Shown one piece after another: positions 46,876 to 57,648 of a stretch of 64,000 nucleotides of DNA; position 1 is the first letter of the stretch; every line of letters starts with the position of its first letter. The position numbers and the translations under genes are program-made. Below the pieces are notes generated by a model, which was given only the letters and a program-made list of their open reading frames with translations, had not been told where the DNA came from and did no database searches. The DNA is from Aspidiotus rigidus (Eukaryota > Arthropoda > Insecta > Hemiptera > Diaspididae), in NCBI GenBank assembly GCA_035079385.1, contig JAVHKY010000059.1, positions 1,600,001 to 1,664,000 of the forward strand, read 5' to 3'.

Positions 46876-47006
46876 TTGCAGCTAGTTTTTTCGTGTTGGA
46901 TTTTTATTCTTTGTAACTTTTTCTTCTTCATATCTTCGGTTTGGTTTCAGTTTAGTTTATGATCTGAGGAAGAGTACAAGTTTACTCAAAACGCCATTAC
47001 CATAAT

Positions 47007-47037
<31 letters not shown>

Positions 47038-47339
47038 CGTATTTACACTGTGCCGGAAGAGCCGTTTTTTCTTTTTTCTATATGAATAAACCTTGCACGC
47101 AAAAATAAATATATTTATTGTAATATATGACTCGTATAGGCGGGGGACTTGAAAGAATTTCGACTCACGACCCATGATATTATATGATGAGCAGGAAAAA
47201 TTCCTACTTTCACGCTAAATACACCAAGGGATTCAGGAATACTTAAGAATCTTCAAGATTTTAATTTGAATTCTCAACACCAAAACCAATTTGACCTTCC
47301 TCGTTCAACTTCATTAAGAAAACCGTCGTTTTTTCTAAA
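46876..47339. repeat. 29-T homopolymer and family A fragments
   Basis: A T-run at 47009-47037 may be the poly(A) of a minus-strand retro-insert. ACTTGAAAGAATTTCGAC and a reversed GGCTTCC-like phrase follow. Confidence 0.5.
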
Positions 47340-47460
47340 TCCTGTAACCTCAGGTTGATAACACCATCAGCTACCTCCAACGCGCTCGCTAACGTTGAAA
47401 TTTCCTGACGATGCCCCCCAACAAAAGGGATAACGGGTTCCCCGCTAAAAAGTAGGTATT
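47340..47460. repeat. 3' end of the hairpin-bearing repeat (type B stem)
   Basis: CCCCCCAACAAAAGGGATAA followed by CGGGTTCCCCGCTAA matches the ends of the blocks at 58800 and 61830. Confidence 0.65.
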
Positions 47461-48234
47461 CTCTTAGCTGCCGCAGACTGAAAGTAACTCCTTTTAATAT
47501 ATTAGGAAAGGAGAATTACAAAATTTCAGTCTACATTAATAAATCAAAATTGGTAATTAATACTGTAATCAGGTGTACAAATTAATTAACTTTGTTACTT
47601 AGGATATGAGGCTAGAGTTGTATAATCAGGTTGATATGATGGAGCTAAACAAAAAAAACATTCATTTTGACCTTCAAAAAAAGGAGGAAGTTAGATGTAA
47701 CAGCACTGCAGAAAAGCATACTCGAACTTATCATGTTGAAATTTATGTTTCTTTTTTATTCATTAATAATTATCCATCAGCAAAAGAAAGCACGGACAGT
47801 TCATCTGAGAGAAAAGCCTGTATAATATGGTTAAATTTATTTCCATAATTTGCAACACACCATTCATTTAGAAGAAGCCACAGACAAGGTAGCACAGGAT
47901 GGGATTCAATAAATATTGATAATTTTGATTTTGTATTTATTTCATGCCATGACTGGATCGTCACACGATACACAAATTTTTACTCCTATGATTTCAATTT
48001 CGAAAACTCAAAAGCAAAATACTGCGAATGAGTATAAATTTTAAACTAGCTGTCAGTGAGCCATAAATGGAGGGAAGTCGGTAAATTTTGATGCGAAGTT
48101 CGAACGACGTGTATCCAAAAGTGTCGATCTTGGGAGTATTCTTTAAAGACAGGGGCGATACAAAAGGAGACATCCTTGTCTCCATTACAGAAATGTCAAC
48201 TTTTAATATAAGCCTCTTCGTTAATAGCTCTATC
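47461..48234. other. No convincing gene
   Basis: Only short AT-rich frames; nothing recognised. Confidence 0.35.
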
Positions 48235-48420
48235 ATCATCATCATGCGTCCTTTGCGCACTTGATGATCCATCAAGAATTCCTGCAACCATCCTCCGCCT
48301 GCTCCGCCTGTCCTTCCGGTCCTCGGCGTTCCGAATTAATTACTCCAATCCCTGATTCAATATTTCCTCCATTTGGTCCAATTATCTTTCCGGCCAACGG
48401 GCACGAGATTGAGTACCACC
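48235..48420 (-). pseudogene. RTE-like LINE 3' end, copy 1
   Basis: On the minus strand, LEQLIRNAEDRKDRR is followed by a TGATGATGATGA tail. It matches LEQIVRNAEDREDWRK of the copy at 56375-56530. A conserved D-R-x-x-W-R near the end of ORF2 followed by a short tandem-repeat tail is typical of RTE-type LINEs. Only the last 60 or so codons remain. Confidence 0.55.
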
Positions 48421-50264
48421 TTCCAATCTGCCCGGAATCACCAGTTTCTCCAAGTCCTTTCCAGGTCTAATCACTTTGAAAAAATTCTAGCGCTATGTAT
48501 TTTCTCATTTTGCCAATATAGCAATACCCTCAGTTTTTCAAAAATTCAGTAGAAGTGGAAGAAAAACTGCGGTTAAATATTCTTGTCTCTGACAAAAGAG
48601 GGATATCATTTCTCAGGAAGTGCTCCCCTCATCACAATACTCGAAACATTGTACAAGTAGAGCATAATTTCACACATCGATGTACAGAATGAACTTGAAA
48701 ATATTATACAAAATAGAAATAAGCAAAAAATCCTATTGACAATAACTTCATAAACTCTACGACGAAAGATGACATTGATATATGAGGATGAAAACCGTGC
48801 ATTGAAGCGCGGTCGTCAAATTACATTTATTCGAAACGACAAGGTTTACTTTATAATTTTGTCCGAACGCACGTAGGTCCCCAAGAGGCGGTATTGTTGA
48901 TTTTTCAATTTTATCGATACCGTAACCGATTGTGTATACGCCGGTTCCATGTAAATGCAAAAAAGGAGAGACGAAACCGGTTTCGTTCAATTTCTTATGA
49001 ATGGGATAGCGTATTATACGTTTATTACGGAACTCGCGAGGAATCGAAATTCCGAACGCGCGATGATTAACTGGAAACGCGTACTCATCCGCTGATACAT
49101 CTTTTAACGGCTGGCCGGACGTCAGAAATCATCGGCTATTATCAACGATTGCTTAAATGGTAATAATGGTGAAAATGAATAAACACCCACCAGGGAGATC
49201 ATTTTGCGTTTTTAGGTTACGAATCATTTCCGTTCCGTTGATCTTTTCTTTTTTTTTTAGTTTCGTAAAACCGATGGTCTACTTGCCTCGTGCCATGGCA
49301 GATGTACAGGCCGTACTTTTGAAAAAGCAATTAGTTACTGTAGCAGAGAGAAATTGATTTTTAAAATGACAGTTTCGCATTAGCGTAATATCTATACAGA
49401 ATTTATACCATGTGCGAAGTGATTAAGTCCATACCAAATCGTAGTCCTTGGCTTGCTTGCTTGCTCGTCTGAAAGATGAATGATTTTTAGTCACAGTAGA
49501 CTAAGTATAGCTGACCGTGCTACCCTGAAACAAACCTACACAAAGCATTGCTATGATTTGTCGCCTTATACTTTTAAAAAATATTACTAATTGCATCTCA
49601 TTTGGCTTGTTCCGTACTGTATGATGACGAAGCGCGTAATTTGATGAGGACGTCGACGATGAACGCAGTGCTGAACAGAATCTAATGTACAAACATAAAG
49701 ATCCGTCAACATATTATCTACAAACAAAATGACTCTAAAATTATCTTCTCAGAAGGTTTGGATCTGGGATGTCAACAGCTCATCTCTGTACGTAGAAGAG
49801 AGAGAAACGTTTGTCCATCGACGCTCTTGAAGCCTAGAACTCTTTCACTCCCTGAGATTAGGACCATTGTCAAATAACCCATCATTCAAAATGTGGTAAT
49901 ATATACTTGTCCAGTTCTAACAGCCATCCATTGTCCAACCACTTACAATCTTGAAACCAAATTCCACTTAACTGGCAGCTCAGAATCTACCCATATTTTC
50001 ACATGTTTCCCTCTTCGACATGCTAATACTCGCTATACTGGTATATAGATACTTCTTATTTTTTATTTTTTTTATTATTACCGGTATTTTATTTTATTTA
50101 AATTTAAACATTACATTTAGTCGTGAGAGTTGGGTGGGTTTTACCATGGTTTTTCCCCACCCCTCTCATGACGATTTCGAAATACACTGTATAACTATAC
50201 ACTTGACTCTACATATTGAAAGAGGGTATGACTTCTGTTTTTATTTCATTTTACTTATTTTATT
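48421..50264. other. Unique region, no convincing gene
   Basis: Mostly AT-rich; the frames are short and without motifs. Confidence 0.4.
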
Positions 50265-50267
50265 ATC

Positions 50268-50306
<39 letters not shown>

Positions 50307-50420
50307 TTTTTTTTTAATTATATTTTTCATTTTTTTTCCTTTTTTTCTTTTTTTTTTTTCCTTCCTTCTCCTCTCAGTCTATTTGATTTCTTTTTTGGTT
50401 TTTAATATCTTTCTTATATA
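50265..50420. repeat. (TTTA)n and T-rich low-complexity tract
   Basis: About ten TTTA units are followed by T/C-rich sequence. The plus frame across it (50020-50433) is low complexity. Confidence 0.9.
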
Positions 50421-51066
50421 TGTAAGAACGTGAACGTTCTTCACTGTCAGTCGCGTCACTCTCCTACTCACGGACAAAGTTCGGAGCTCCGACCATATAA
50501 CGCTATTCCTCTCTCGTTCTGTTTATCCTTCCGAGTGCAGTCAGCTGACCTGCCTTTCCTTCGGGAACTCGACTTTTTGATTCGATTCTGAGGAAACACA
50601 GCATTGCCAGATTTGTCAAGATTTTACATCTTACAAATCGAATCAAAATAACTGAGTCTCCCGGTCTCCTGTAGATGAACGCTGTAAGACTACATCATGC
50701 AGTAAGCCGCATTAGCTGGGTACACGGATACACTCCACTCCCCGTAGGTACACGGACCAAGTCCACTCCTGCGTGCGCAGTAAGCCTACACCATACAGTA
50801 AGCCGAATCAAAAAAGTCTACTCCTTATCCTTTTCCTCTTAGCGGTGGAGATGTAAGAACGTGAACGTTCTTCACTGTCAGTCGCGTCACTCTCCTACTC
50901 ACGGACAAAGTTCGGAGCTCCGACCATATAACGCTATTCCTCTCTCGTTCTGTTTATCCTTCCGAGTGCAGTCAGCTGACCTGCCTTTCCTTCGGGAACT
51001 CGACTTTTTGATTCGATTCTGTGGAAACACAGCATCGCCAGATTTGTCAAGATTTTACATCTTACA
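50421..51066. mobile_element. LTR mini-element (TRIM-like), 646 bp
   Basis: Two 215-bp direct repeats, 50421-50635 and 50852-51066, differ at about two positions. Each starts TGTAAGA and ends TCTTACA, so they have the TG...CA ends and short inverted repeats of LTRs. The flanks TATA (or TATATA) match on both sides, giving a 4- or 6-bp duplication. The 216-bp interior is non-coding, with three GCAGTAAGCC-like motifs (CAGTAAGCC near 50701, 50779 and 50796). The size and lack of genes fit a terminal-repeat retrotransposon in miniature. A primer-binding site is not obvious. Confidence 0.8.
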
Positions 51067-51480
51067 TATATATCTATCCAATTTTTGGTGGCTTTCTCTG
51101 TTTTGCAGGCACTGTCCTAATTCTTCTGTAGTTATTTTAGCATCCCCCCTGATACGATCAAAATTTTTGCATTTTATAAAGGTGTGATCCGGATCATCAT
51201 CAGAATTTAAGCATTCCCTGCATTGACTATCATTTATAATATTGAAATTTTTGAGGTAAGTTGCAAAATTCCCATGTCCCGTCAAATACTGTGTTAAAAA
51301 ATAATTTGATTTTAATTTCTTGTTTTCAAGTCTTATCCCTATGTCTGGAATCAATTTAGCCGTTCTCCTACCTGTCTTTTCTTTTTCATATTGTTCCTGC
51401 TAATTTTTAATTGTATCTAATCTTATTGTTTTTATGCTTCCTACCATTTCTTTTTTCGTTATTTTTTTATTTTCTTTGAA
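51067..51480 (-). pseudogene. Minus-strand LINE ORF2 fragment, C-terminal part
   Basis: The minus frame 51354-51055 carries SNYFLTQYLTGHGNFATYLK and CRECLNSDDDPDHTFIKC, the zinc motif at the end of jockey/R1-like ORF2. Upstream codons to 51480 are AT-rich with one stop. It continues across the nested plus-strand insert into 51988-52475. Its last codons overlap the right LTR of the mini-element. Confidence 0.7.
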
Positions 51481-51488
51481 TTTAATTT

Positions 51489-51987
51489 TCAATCATCCCA
51501 CAGACATTCTAGACGAGAGGAAGTCATCTTAGCTCGACTGAGAATAGGACACACTCGTCTTACTCATACTCACCTTCTAGCAAACCTTGGCCCACCATCA
51601 TGTCCGCACTGTCTCGAAGACAATTTAACAGTTGAACACTTTTTCTCTTGCCCGACTTTACAACCTCTCCGATCTTCCCTCAACATTGCTATTAATATAC
51701 AACAAACTCTCAATAACAACTCCGAAACAATTGACTCAACTCTAACTTACTTACGATCTACCGACTTTTACAACCACGTTTAACTCCAAACGATGACCAA
51801 AAAAAAAAAAAAAGAATATTTTTGTTTTCCTTTATAATTATTTTTATTTCATCTCAATTCTTTTACATGTATTTTGTTTTCAATTTCTCTATTTTATTAA
51901 AATACTAAGTTTTTGTAAAAGCAGAACTATCTGCCGAGCAAATAGCCCTTAGCGCAGCTGCATTGCTCGTAAAAAAAAAAAAAAAAA
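51489..51987 (+). pseudogene. Plus-strand LINE 3' fragment nested in the minus-strand LINE
   Basis: A start-less frame from about 51489 to the TAA at 51781-51783 reads HRHSRREEVILARLRIGHTR, LTHTHLLANLGPPSCPHC and NLTVEHFFSC. The R-R-E-E-V-x-L-x-R-L-R-I-G-H-T and C-x2-C-x8-H-x4-C motifs are standard for the C-terminal end of I/jockey-like ORF2. A 3' untranslated stretch (GCCGAGCAAATAGCCCTTAG near 51936) and an 18-A tail ending at 51987 follow. It is a 5'-truncated insertion that split the older minus-strand LINE. Confidence 0.75.
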
Positions 51988-52475
51988 AGTTTTTATTTTG
52001 TTAGTTTGGCTAAGTTGCAAATCAATTGGGGTTATTCCAGCTATAACGTGTGAGGCTGTATGAGATACTGTTCTGTATGCTGACATTATTCCTATTAATA
52101 CTGTCCTTTGGAGTGATTTTAGTTTTGTAATCTCAGTTTTTCTAAGCTTCTCAAAATAAGCAAGGGAGCCATATTGTATTATTGAGCGAAAAAGTGCATT
52201 GTACAATATTTCTCTTTTATATGTGTCCATACCAAAAGTGTTACCATATAAAGCCCGAATTTTATTATAATATTTTCTTAATTTGTTTGTAATGTATTCT
52301 ACGTGTTTATTATAGTTTAGGTTTTGGTCGATGATTATTCCTAGATATTTCATTTCTGTATGGAATATTATTTTCTCCTGCCCCAACTTTATTTTTCCTT
52401 CCATTCTTTTTTGAAATTCGTATTTTTTATGTCTCCGAGATAAGAAAAGCATCTGTGTTTTATTCGATTGACTTA
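51988..52475 (-). pseudogene. Minus-strand LINE ORF2 fragment, thumb region
   Basis: From 52475 on the minus strand: NKTQMLFLSRR, MKYLGIIIDQNLNYNKHVEY, YKREILYNALFRSIIQYGS and MSAYRTVSHTASHVIAGITP. This is the reverse-transcriptase thumb region found in jockey/I-type LINEs (K-Y-L-G-x-x-I-D, then Y-R-T-x-S). It is interrupted at 51988 by the poly(A) of the nested LINE. The catalytic core is absent. Confidence 0.75.
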
Positions 52476-52550
52476 TACAGATCTATATCTATGAGTTTAT
52501 TGACCTCAGAAGAAAAGAAAACGATCATAACAGAGTCGGAAACAATGCTC

Positions 52551-52880
52551 AAGAAAAAATTAGATGCCATTGCAGGACCATTGCAGGACCATTGCAGGAC
52601 TGCAATGGTAGCGGGGAACCCGCTGTCCCGAGTCCCCTAGAGCCTGAAGTTTTCCAATTCCTAAAATCATGACGTGACAACTTGAACGCGCTTCAATTTC
52701 AAGGAAGCCGTCGTCTTTCCAAGTCCCCCTCCTATCATATATAGCTCGGAGGTGAGAATTTTTCCAAGTCCCCCTCCCCTCTCCGTGACGTCATCGACCT
52801 CGCTCGCGCTCGGGCTCGCGCACGAAAAATTCCTGGAAGTACCCCCAACAGAAGGGATAGCGGGTTCCCGCGTCGAGGGG
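52551..52880. repeat. Hairpin-bounded repeat (family C), copy 1
   Basis: It begins GAAAAAATTAGATGCCATTG, then a stem GCCATTGCA...TGCAATGGT, then AGCGGGGAACCCGCT (52610-52624). It ends ACCCCCAACAGAAGGGATAG plus CGGGTTCCCGC (to 52872). The interior has TCCTAGAGCC-like text, one satellite unit and GTGACGTCAT. The core from 52625 matches 58624-58829. Confidence 0.75.
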
Positions 52881-52889
52881 CGAACGAGC

Positions 52890-53990
52890 GTAATGTCTCA
52901 TGAATCTAGTATGGGAAATATTTTTTGAGCTATCAGCTTTTTGGGGGCTCACTCGTTCCGCTCGTTCGCCCTCTTCCTTGGTCCCTGTCTCGGTTTAGCA
53001 TAAGACTTGTTTAAGCATAGTATGAAGGAGGCTTAGACCTACCTCCTTGTTGATCTGGTTTACTGTATACCTGTTATTGGGCCTATAAAATGTTAGGCCC
53101 AGTTCAATGGGGAATTGGGATACAGTATACAGGATTCCTGGACCTAATATAATGCTAGTATAGTAATTTACTGCATAGGATTTCGGGGTCACAACTGATT
53201 ACATAGTTTATTATAAAGGCGGTACCCAGTATAATAGAGGTAGTATAAACTACCACTACAGACCTCTTAGTATAAAAGAAGCCTAGACCAAGTATGAAGC
53301 TAGAATAGAGGCAGTTCGGACCTAGTATCACCCCAGTATAAAATGTCCAATAGTGTAGCTTAGGTAGTTCACTAGGCTAGTATAATGTATATCAGGGCTA
53401 GTATAAAAGCTGTTAGTATAAAAGAAGACGCACAGCCCTAGTATAAAATGTCAAATAGTATAGCTTAGCTATGTACCTATAGCTAGTATAATGTTAGGTC
53501 TGGGTTTCACAGCCCTTCTTTGTCTAGTATAAGTCTGGTCTAGAGCTAGTATAAAGCTAGTATAAGCCTACTACACCAGTAGTTCACTGCATTGGACAAA
53601 TATACAAGGAGAGTCCAGGTGGACGGACGGACACAAATTTCGGGGGTGGGAGGGTCAGAGCAGAAATTCTTCCAAAGTCGAGGTCATGAGTCAAAAATGT
53701 CAAATAGTATAGCTTAGCTATGTACTAGGCTAGTGAGGCCTAGTATATGTGTACTAAGCTAGTATACTGTATATTAGGTTTGGGTTTCATAGCCGTTCTT
53801 AGATGGGTCCGCTCGTTCGCCTCCTTCTTTGTCTAGCATAAGTCTAGTTTAGAGCTAGTATGAAGCTAGTATAAGGCTAGTATACCAGTCGTTTTACTAC
53901 ATCACGGACGGACGGACGCACGCACGCAAATTTCGAAATCAGGGTAGGGTAGAGCAAAGACATGAAACATGTCAAAATGAGCAAGTACAT
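52890..53990 (-). repeat. Family B array in reverse orientation
   Basis: TTTAGCATAAGACTTGTTTA, GTTGATCTGGTTTACTG, GGCCTATAAAATGTTAGGCC and GGTCACAACTGATTACATAG are near-exact reverse complements of text at 34430-34620. Units of about 200-400 bp repeat to 53950. Confidence 0.8.
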
Positions 53991-55870
53991 AGTCCGTTCT
54001 GAATCACATAGTTTTTGGATACCAGATTTATTGGAAAATGTATGACTTACTGTTTGCCGCTAAAACTGGCTCCGTCTATGAGAGACTCTTTGTATGCTAC
54101 AGTTCATCTACTTACTTCTTTACGAAAATTATTATTAATCGCGCCTCATCCTGTTCGTACCATACCGCGCGATGATGAATCGTTAAAGTCGGGGAAGTTC
54201 GAAAATAGAACGCGATGCTATAATTAGTTCGTGGTTGCGCGATTTCCATACATCGCGTCAAAAATACGCGACTATACGTAGGGCCTGCAGGCAGGCACTC
54301 TAGCATAAAAGTGAATATTGCTCGGGTGGATCCCTTTTTCGGCGAATTTGGGACAATGAACGCGTACTTACACAATTACCTATAGAAAAACCACGCCTCC
54401 GTTATCAGTGAATTCTATTCAACGAGAGACGAGGAAGTGGAACTAGACTTCGTATTTCAAACATTTCCACCTAGATTCTGACGAAACTATATTTTGTCCC
54501 CTCGTCGCCAATGTGATTTTCACTTCTAATAATTTCTTGTATTCAACCACCTGTGGCATGCGATACAAATGACTTACAACTGTTCGTATAGGAAGGCGAA
54601 AAAAAAAAAAAAGAATAGATACCGCGAGAAAATGGAATAAATAAATGCAAAAATAACGACCGCACGATGTCTCTGCCATTGCCTCGGTTTTGTAGCAGCC
54701 GAGAATTGAATTACGTGGGTTTAATAAATCGTAAAATGGAAATACATATTATGGTGTAGTTCTTACAGTTATGAAACCCGAAGCATTTTTTGTTTATGCG
54801 TATGCACGAATAAAGTTTTACAAGAACAGTTATATCGTGTTCGAGAAATTGTTCGAGCGATGAGGAGGAGGATTATTTTACTTTTGAGACAAATTACGAT
54901 TTTACTCGCTCTTATTGGTAGGAGTCACACGCATCACGTATAAATTATTATCGGAATAATATAATATTACAAACTGTAATCGAGTTTGAGAAGCTTTGTA
55001 TTGCTTGCTTTCATTGACATCGGTATACGACTATTCAACATTACGAAGCTACGTACATTAAGTCAGACAAAAACATGTCTGGCGGATAATGCTACTCCGC
55101 GATATAGAGATACTCCTACCTGTAGTACGTGCTGTAAATAATTGTATTTTGTGATAAGAAACTCGTATAGCTCGTCAAGTACTGAGATTAATCAACAAGT
55201 GTCCTGTTCTAGGAGTGAAATTTTCAAGGGGTTCGAGGACTAGGCTGCGAGATTTTTTTCGTCGTGTCTCTTCTTTTTTTCGTTTCTACATGTACCCGCT
55301 ATTATCAGTTACAATCTCACCGTGATAACAATATCGACTGGTATACTGACAAATTTACTTACCCGTACCCATGGGATTTCGTTCTTCTTTGCTCAATTTA
55401 CATCGACAAGCAGCGCGCGGTCACTGTTTTTTGTTGATTGAAGGGTCACACGTCACAGGATCGTCCTCTTTCACACAGAGTTGCCGTTTCTTGGTGGTAG
55501 AAAAATCACCCGTCAGTTCAAAATTCCCTCTTTTAATCTTTTGTTTCCCACTCATACGCTCAACACGCTTTGTCTCTCTACCAAAACCCACATTCAATAT
55601 AGAAAATATACTAATAAAAATTATAAATCAAAAGAAAAAATATTAAGAAGTGACAGACGCACACATTCATTCAGGAGCACTGTTGGATCACCACTAATTT
55701 AAAAGTTCATATAGAGTACTTTATATAAGCATAGTGTCCTCATTTGATCCAGACACTGAAAGCCAATCAAAAAGCAGTATTTTGTTTGTATATGATTAGC
55801 GACAGCTAAGGAGATCATTTTATGAATTTTATACATTAAATTGACAAATGAGTGGAAGAAATGCCTATAA
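53991..55870. other. Unique region, no convincing gene
   Basis: A minus frame near 55588-55431 (MSGKQKIKRGNFELTGDFST onward, about 44 codons) has protein-like composition but no family. The rest is AT-rich. Confidence 0.35.
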
Positions 55871-56374
55871 AGTGAGATTCAGTTGGTCCGCAGACTCAAC
55901 AGATTTGAGTGATCAAAGAAGTACATGAAAGAACTTGCTCCACTAGGTGTTTGTAGACTAAGATGAACTTTGTATATCAAATAGTTCCTGAGTAAAGGAC
56001 AAATAAGTGGGAGGAATTTGTGTGAGTACGATCGTAGTGAAGTTGAATTGTTTATTACCTCATAATTTTCCTCCGACTCAACGGGTTTGAGTGATCAAAA
56101 AAGATTTATAAGCAGCTTGATGAACTGAGTGTTTTAAGACCTTAATCAACATTGTGAGATGATTAGGACTTGATATACAAACATTCAACTTCATACACCT
56201 TGGTTTTTCAAGTTTATTTCAAATATACATACTTATAGAAGGGTATTTTTTTTCTGTTGATCAATTTTTATGGTTTGTGAGGAACGCATGAAGATTTCCG
56301 TGGATGGTAGCGAAATTTTTAAATATTTGAAGCTCCACAGCAACACTCTTCCTCCCAAAGTTGTACTTTTTCCA
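55871..56374. repeat. Diverged direct duplication around GACTCAACNGNTTTGAGTGA
   Basis: CAGACTCAACAGATTTGAGT near 55890 and CGACTCAACGGGTTTGAGTG near 56075 begin two similar stretches of about 90 bp (both continue TGATCAAA.AAG). The rest to 56374 is AT-rich. Confidence 0.5.
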
Positions 56375-56810
56375 TATCATCATCATACATCCACTGCTCA
56401 TGCTTGACCACTTGGTGATCCAATAACCGCCCCCATTTTCCGCCAGTCTTCGCGGTCCTCGGCGTTCCGAACTATTTGCTCTAGATTTTGGTCCGAGATC
56501 TTCGCCACCTAATCCAACCATCTCTTTTGCAAACCGCTACAAGAATTCTGCGTGGATGTTGTTTACAGCACGTATGTGCGATCACCAGGTTGTTTTCTTG
56601 ACAGAATTCAATCATTTGCTTGCCACACTCGTTCCTGTCACCCAACCCATAACAACCAAAAATACTACAGGCCGTGTCCTCTTTGCCTACTTTGGCGTGA
56701 AGTACCTTGCACAATGTTGACTTCTTTCTCTGATAAGCGACGTAATTCCTCCCTCAGCATGCCATAGAAGTTTTCTATCTGTACCTCCTCCGCCGCTAAT
56801 GTTGGCTGAC
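56375..56810 (-). pseudogene. RTE-like LINE: endonuclease fragment joined to the 3' end
   Basis: On the minus strand from 56810: VQIENFYGMLREELRRLSE, then after a one-base shift AKVGKEDTACSIFGCYGLGD and IEFCQENNLVIAHTCCKQHP, the middle of the EEP endonuclease (the D-F-N-A-K-V-G motif is partly lost). At about 56530 this runs straight into RWLD...LEQIVRNAEDREDWRK and a GATGATGAT tail near 56380. A full RTE ORF2 has over 800 residues between these points, so the copy carries a large internal deletion besides frameshifts. Confidence 0.7.
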
Positions 56811-57507
56811 CTTGCAAGGTCTGGTGTTAACACGGAGGACCAGTGTTCTGTCGCAGACCGGTCTATATTCAATAACTGAATCCGATCATGACTTGGATAC
56901 TGCAATCGCGACTTCATTCCACTGTACTTCATGCTGACGATCTGGGGAAATACAAACTGCGGCCCAGATGAAAAACCGTCGAACTGCGTCCGGAGTGTGA
57001 ATTTTTTCACTCCAACTTTAATGCTAATTTTCATTCGCCGCACCCGAACATTTTCATATTCCTTCGAGTACTCCAACACACGCAGACGGATACCACAATG
57101 GGATGTCAACCAGTTCGCCTCTACGTGGTGCATCCTGGCTAACGTTAAATGAACTGGGACGCAATTTGCATACAACTTTCTTGGGCTGCCACAAGGGCCG
57201 CTATTTGACAATAGGTTGGGCCGCAATTTGCAAACCCCCAACGATCTAAAGTGACGGCTGTCCTCTTTCTCGATTATCTGGTGTTTACCAGGCAGGATCA
57301 AACCACAAACGTTCCATCAGGTAGCAATTTTGTGAATTTCGCCGCTAATTGATATACGGTTCCAACCACTGCTGCTCTCCCCGAAGATCCGATGGGGGAG
57401 CTATTTACGCCACCGGAATATTTGGTGGTGGATAAAAACATGATTGGATTGTCGTGGGATGAATACTGAGAGTAGTTTCCCATTGCTTTCTCTCAGGGAG
57501 CAGTTAA
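56811..57507 (-). other. Unassigned open stretches
   Basis: Minus frames at 57301-56687 (204 codons) and 57483-57298 (61 codons) are the longest near here. The end of the first overlaps the LINE endonuclease in the wrong frame, so it is partly a shadow. The remaining part has no family I can name. GGGCCGCAATTTG-type motifs near 57150-57230 resemble the repeat at 4615. Confidence 0.25.
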
Positions 57508-57648
57508 GGGTGCCGTGAGGCAATTTTCATAAAGATGATTCTTTGTAATCGTTTTAGGGGGGGGGGGCATATAGTTTTTTTTTTTTTGCTATGAGAAATT
57601 AAAGTTTGAGGGGGTTTTCTTCATTGGACCAGGTGGATCACGGCACCC
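57508..57648. mobile_element. Short MITE-like element with homopolymer interior
   Basis: AGGGTGCCGTGA near the left edge is answered by TCACGGCACCCCT on the right. AGCAGT flanks both sides as a 6-bp (up to imperfect 8-bp) duplication. The interior has 11 G followed by a long T-run. Confidence 0.5.

Noticed and set aside
50020..50433. 137-codon hydrophobic plus-strand ORF
   Set aside because: Phe/Leu/Ile-rich text from T-rich and TTTA repeats, not a membrane protein.
56687..57301. 204-codon minus ORF as a candidate viral or host gene
   Set aside because: Its last third is the LINE endonuclease read in the wrong frame, and the rest has no recognisable motif, so I left it unassigned.
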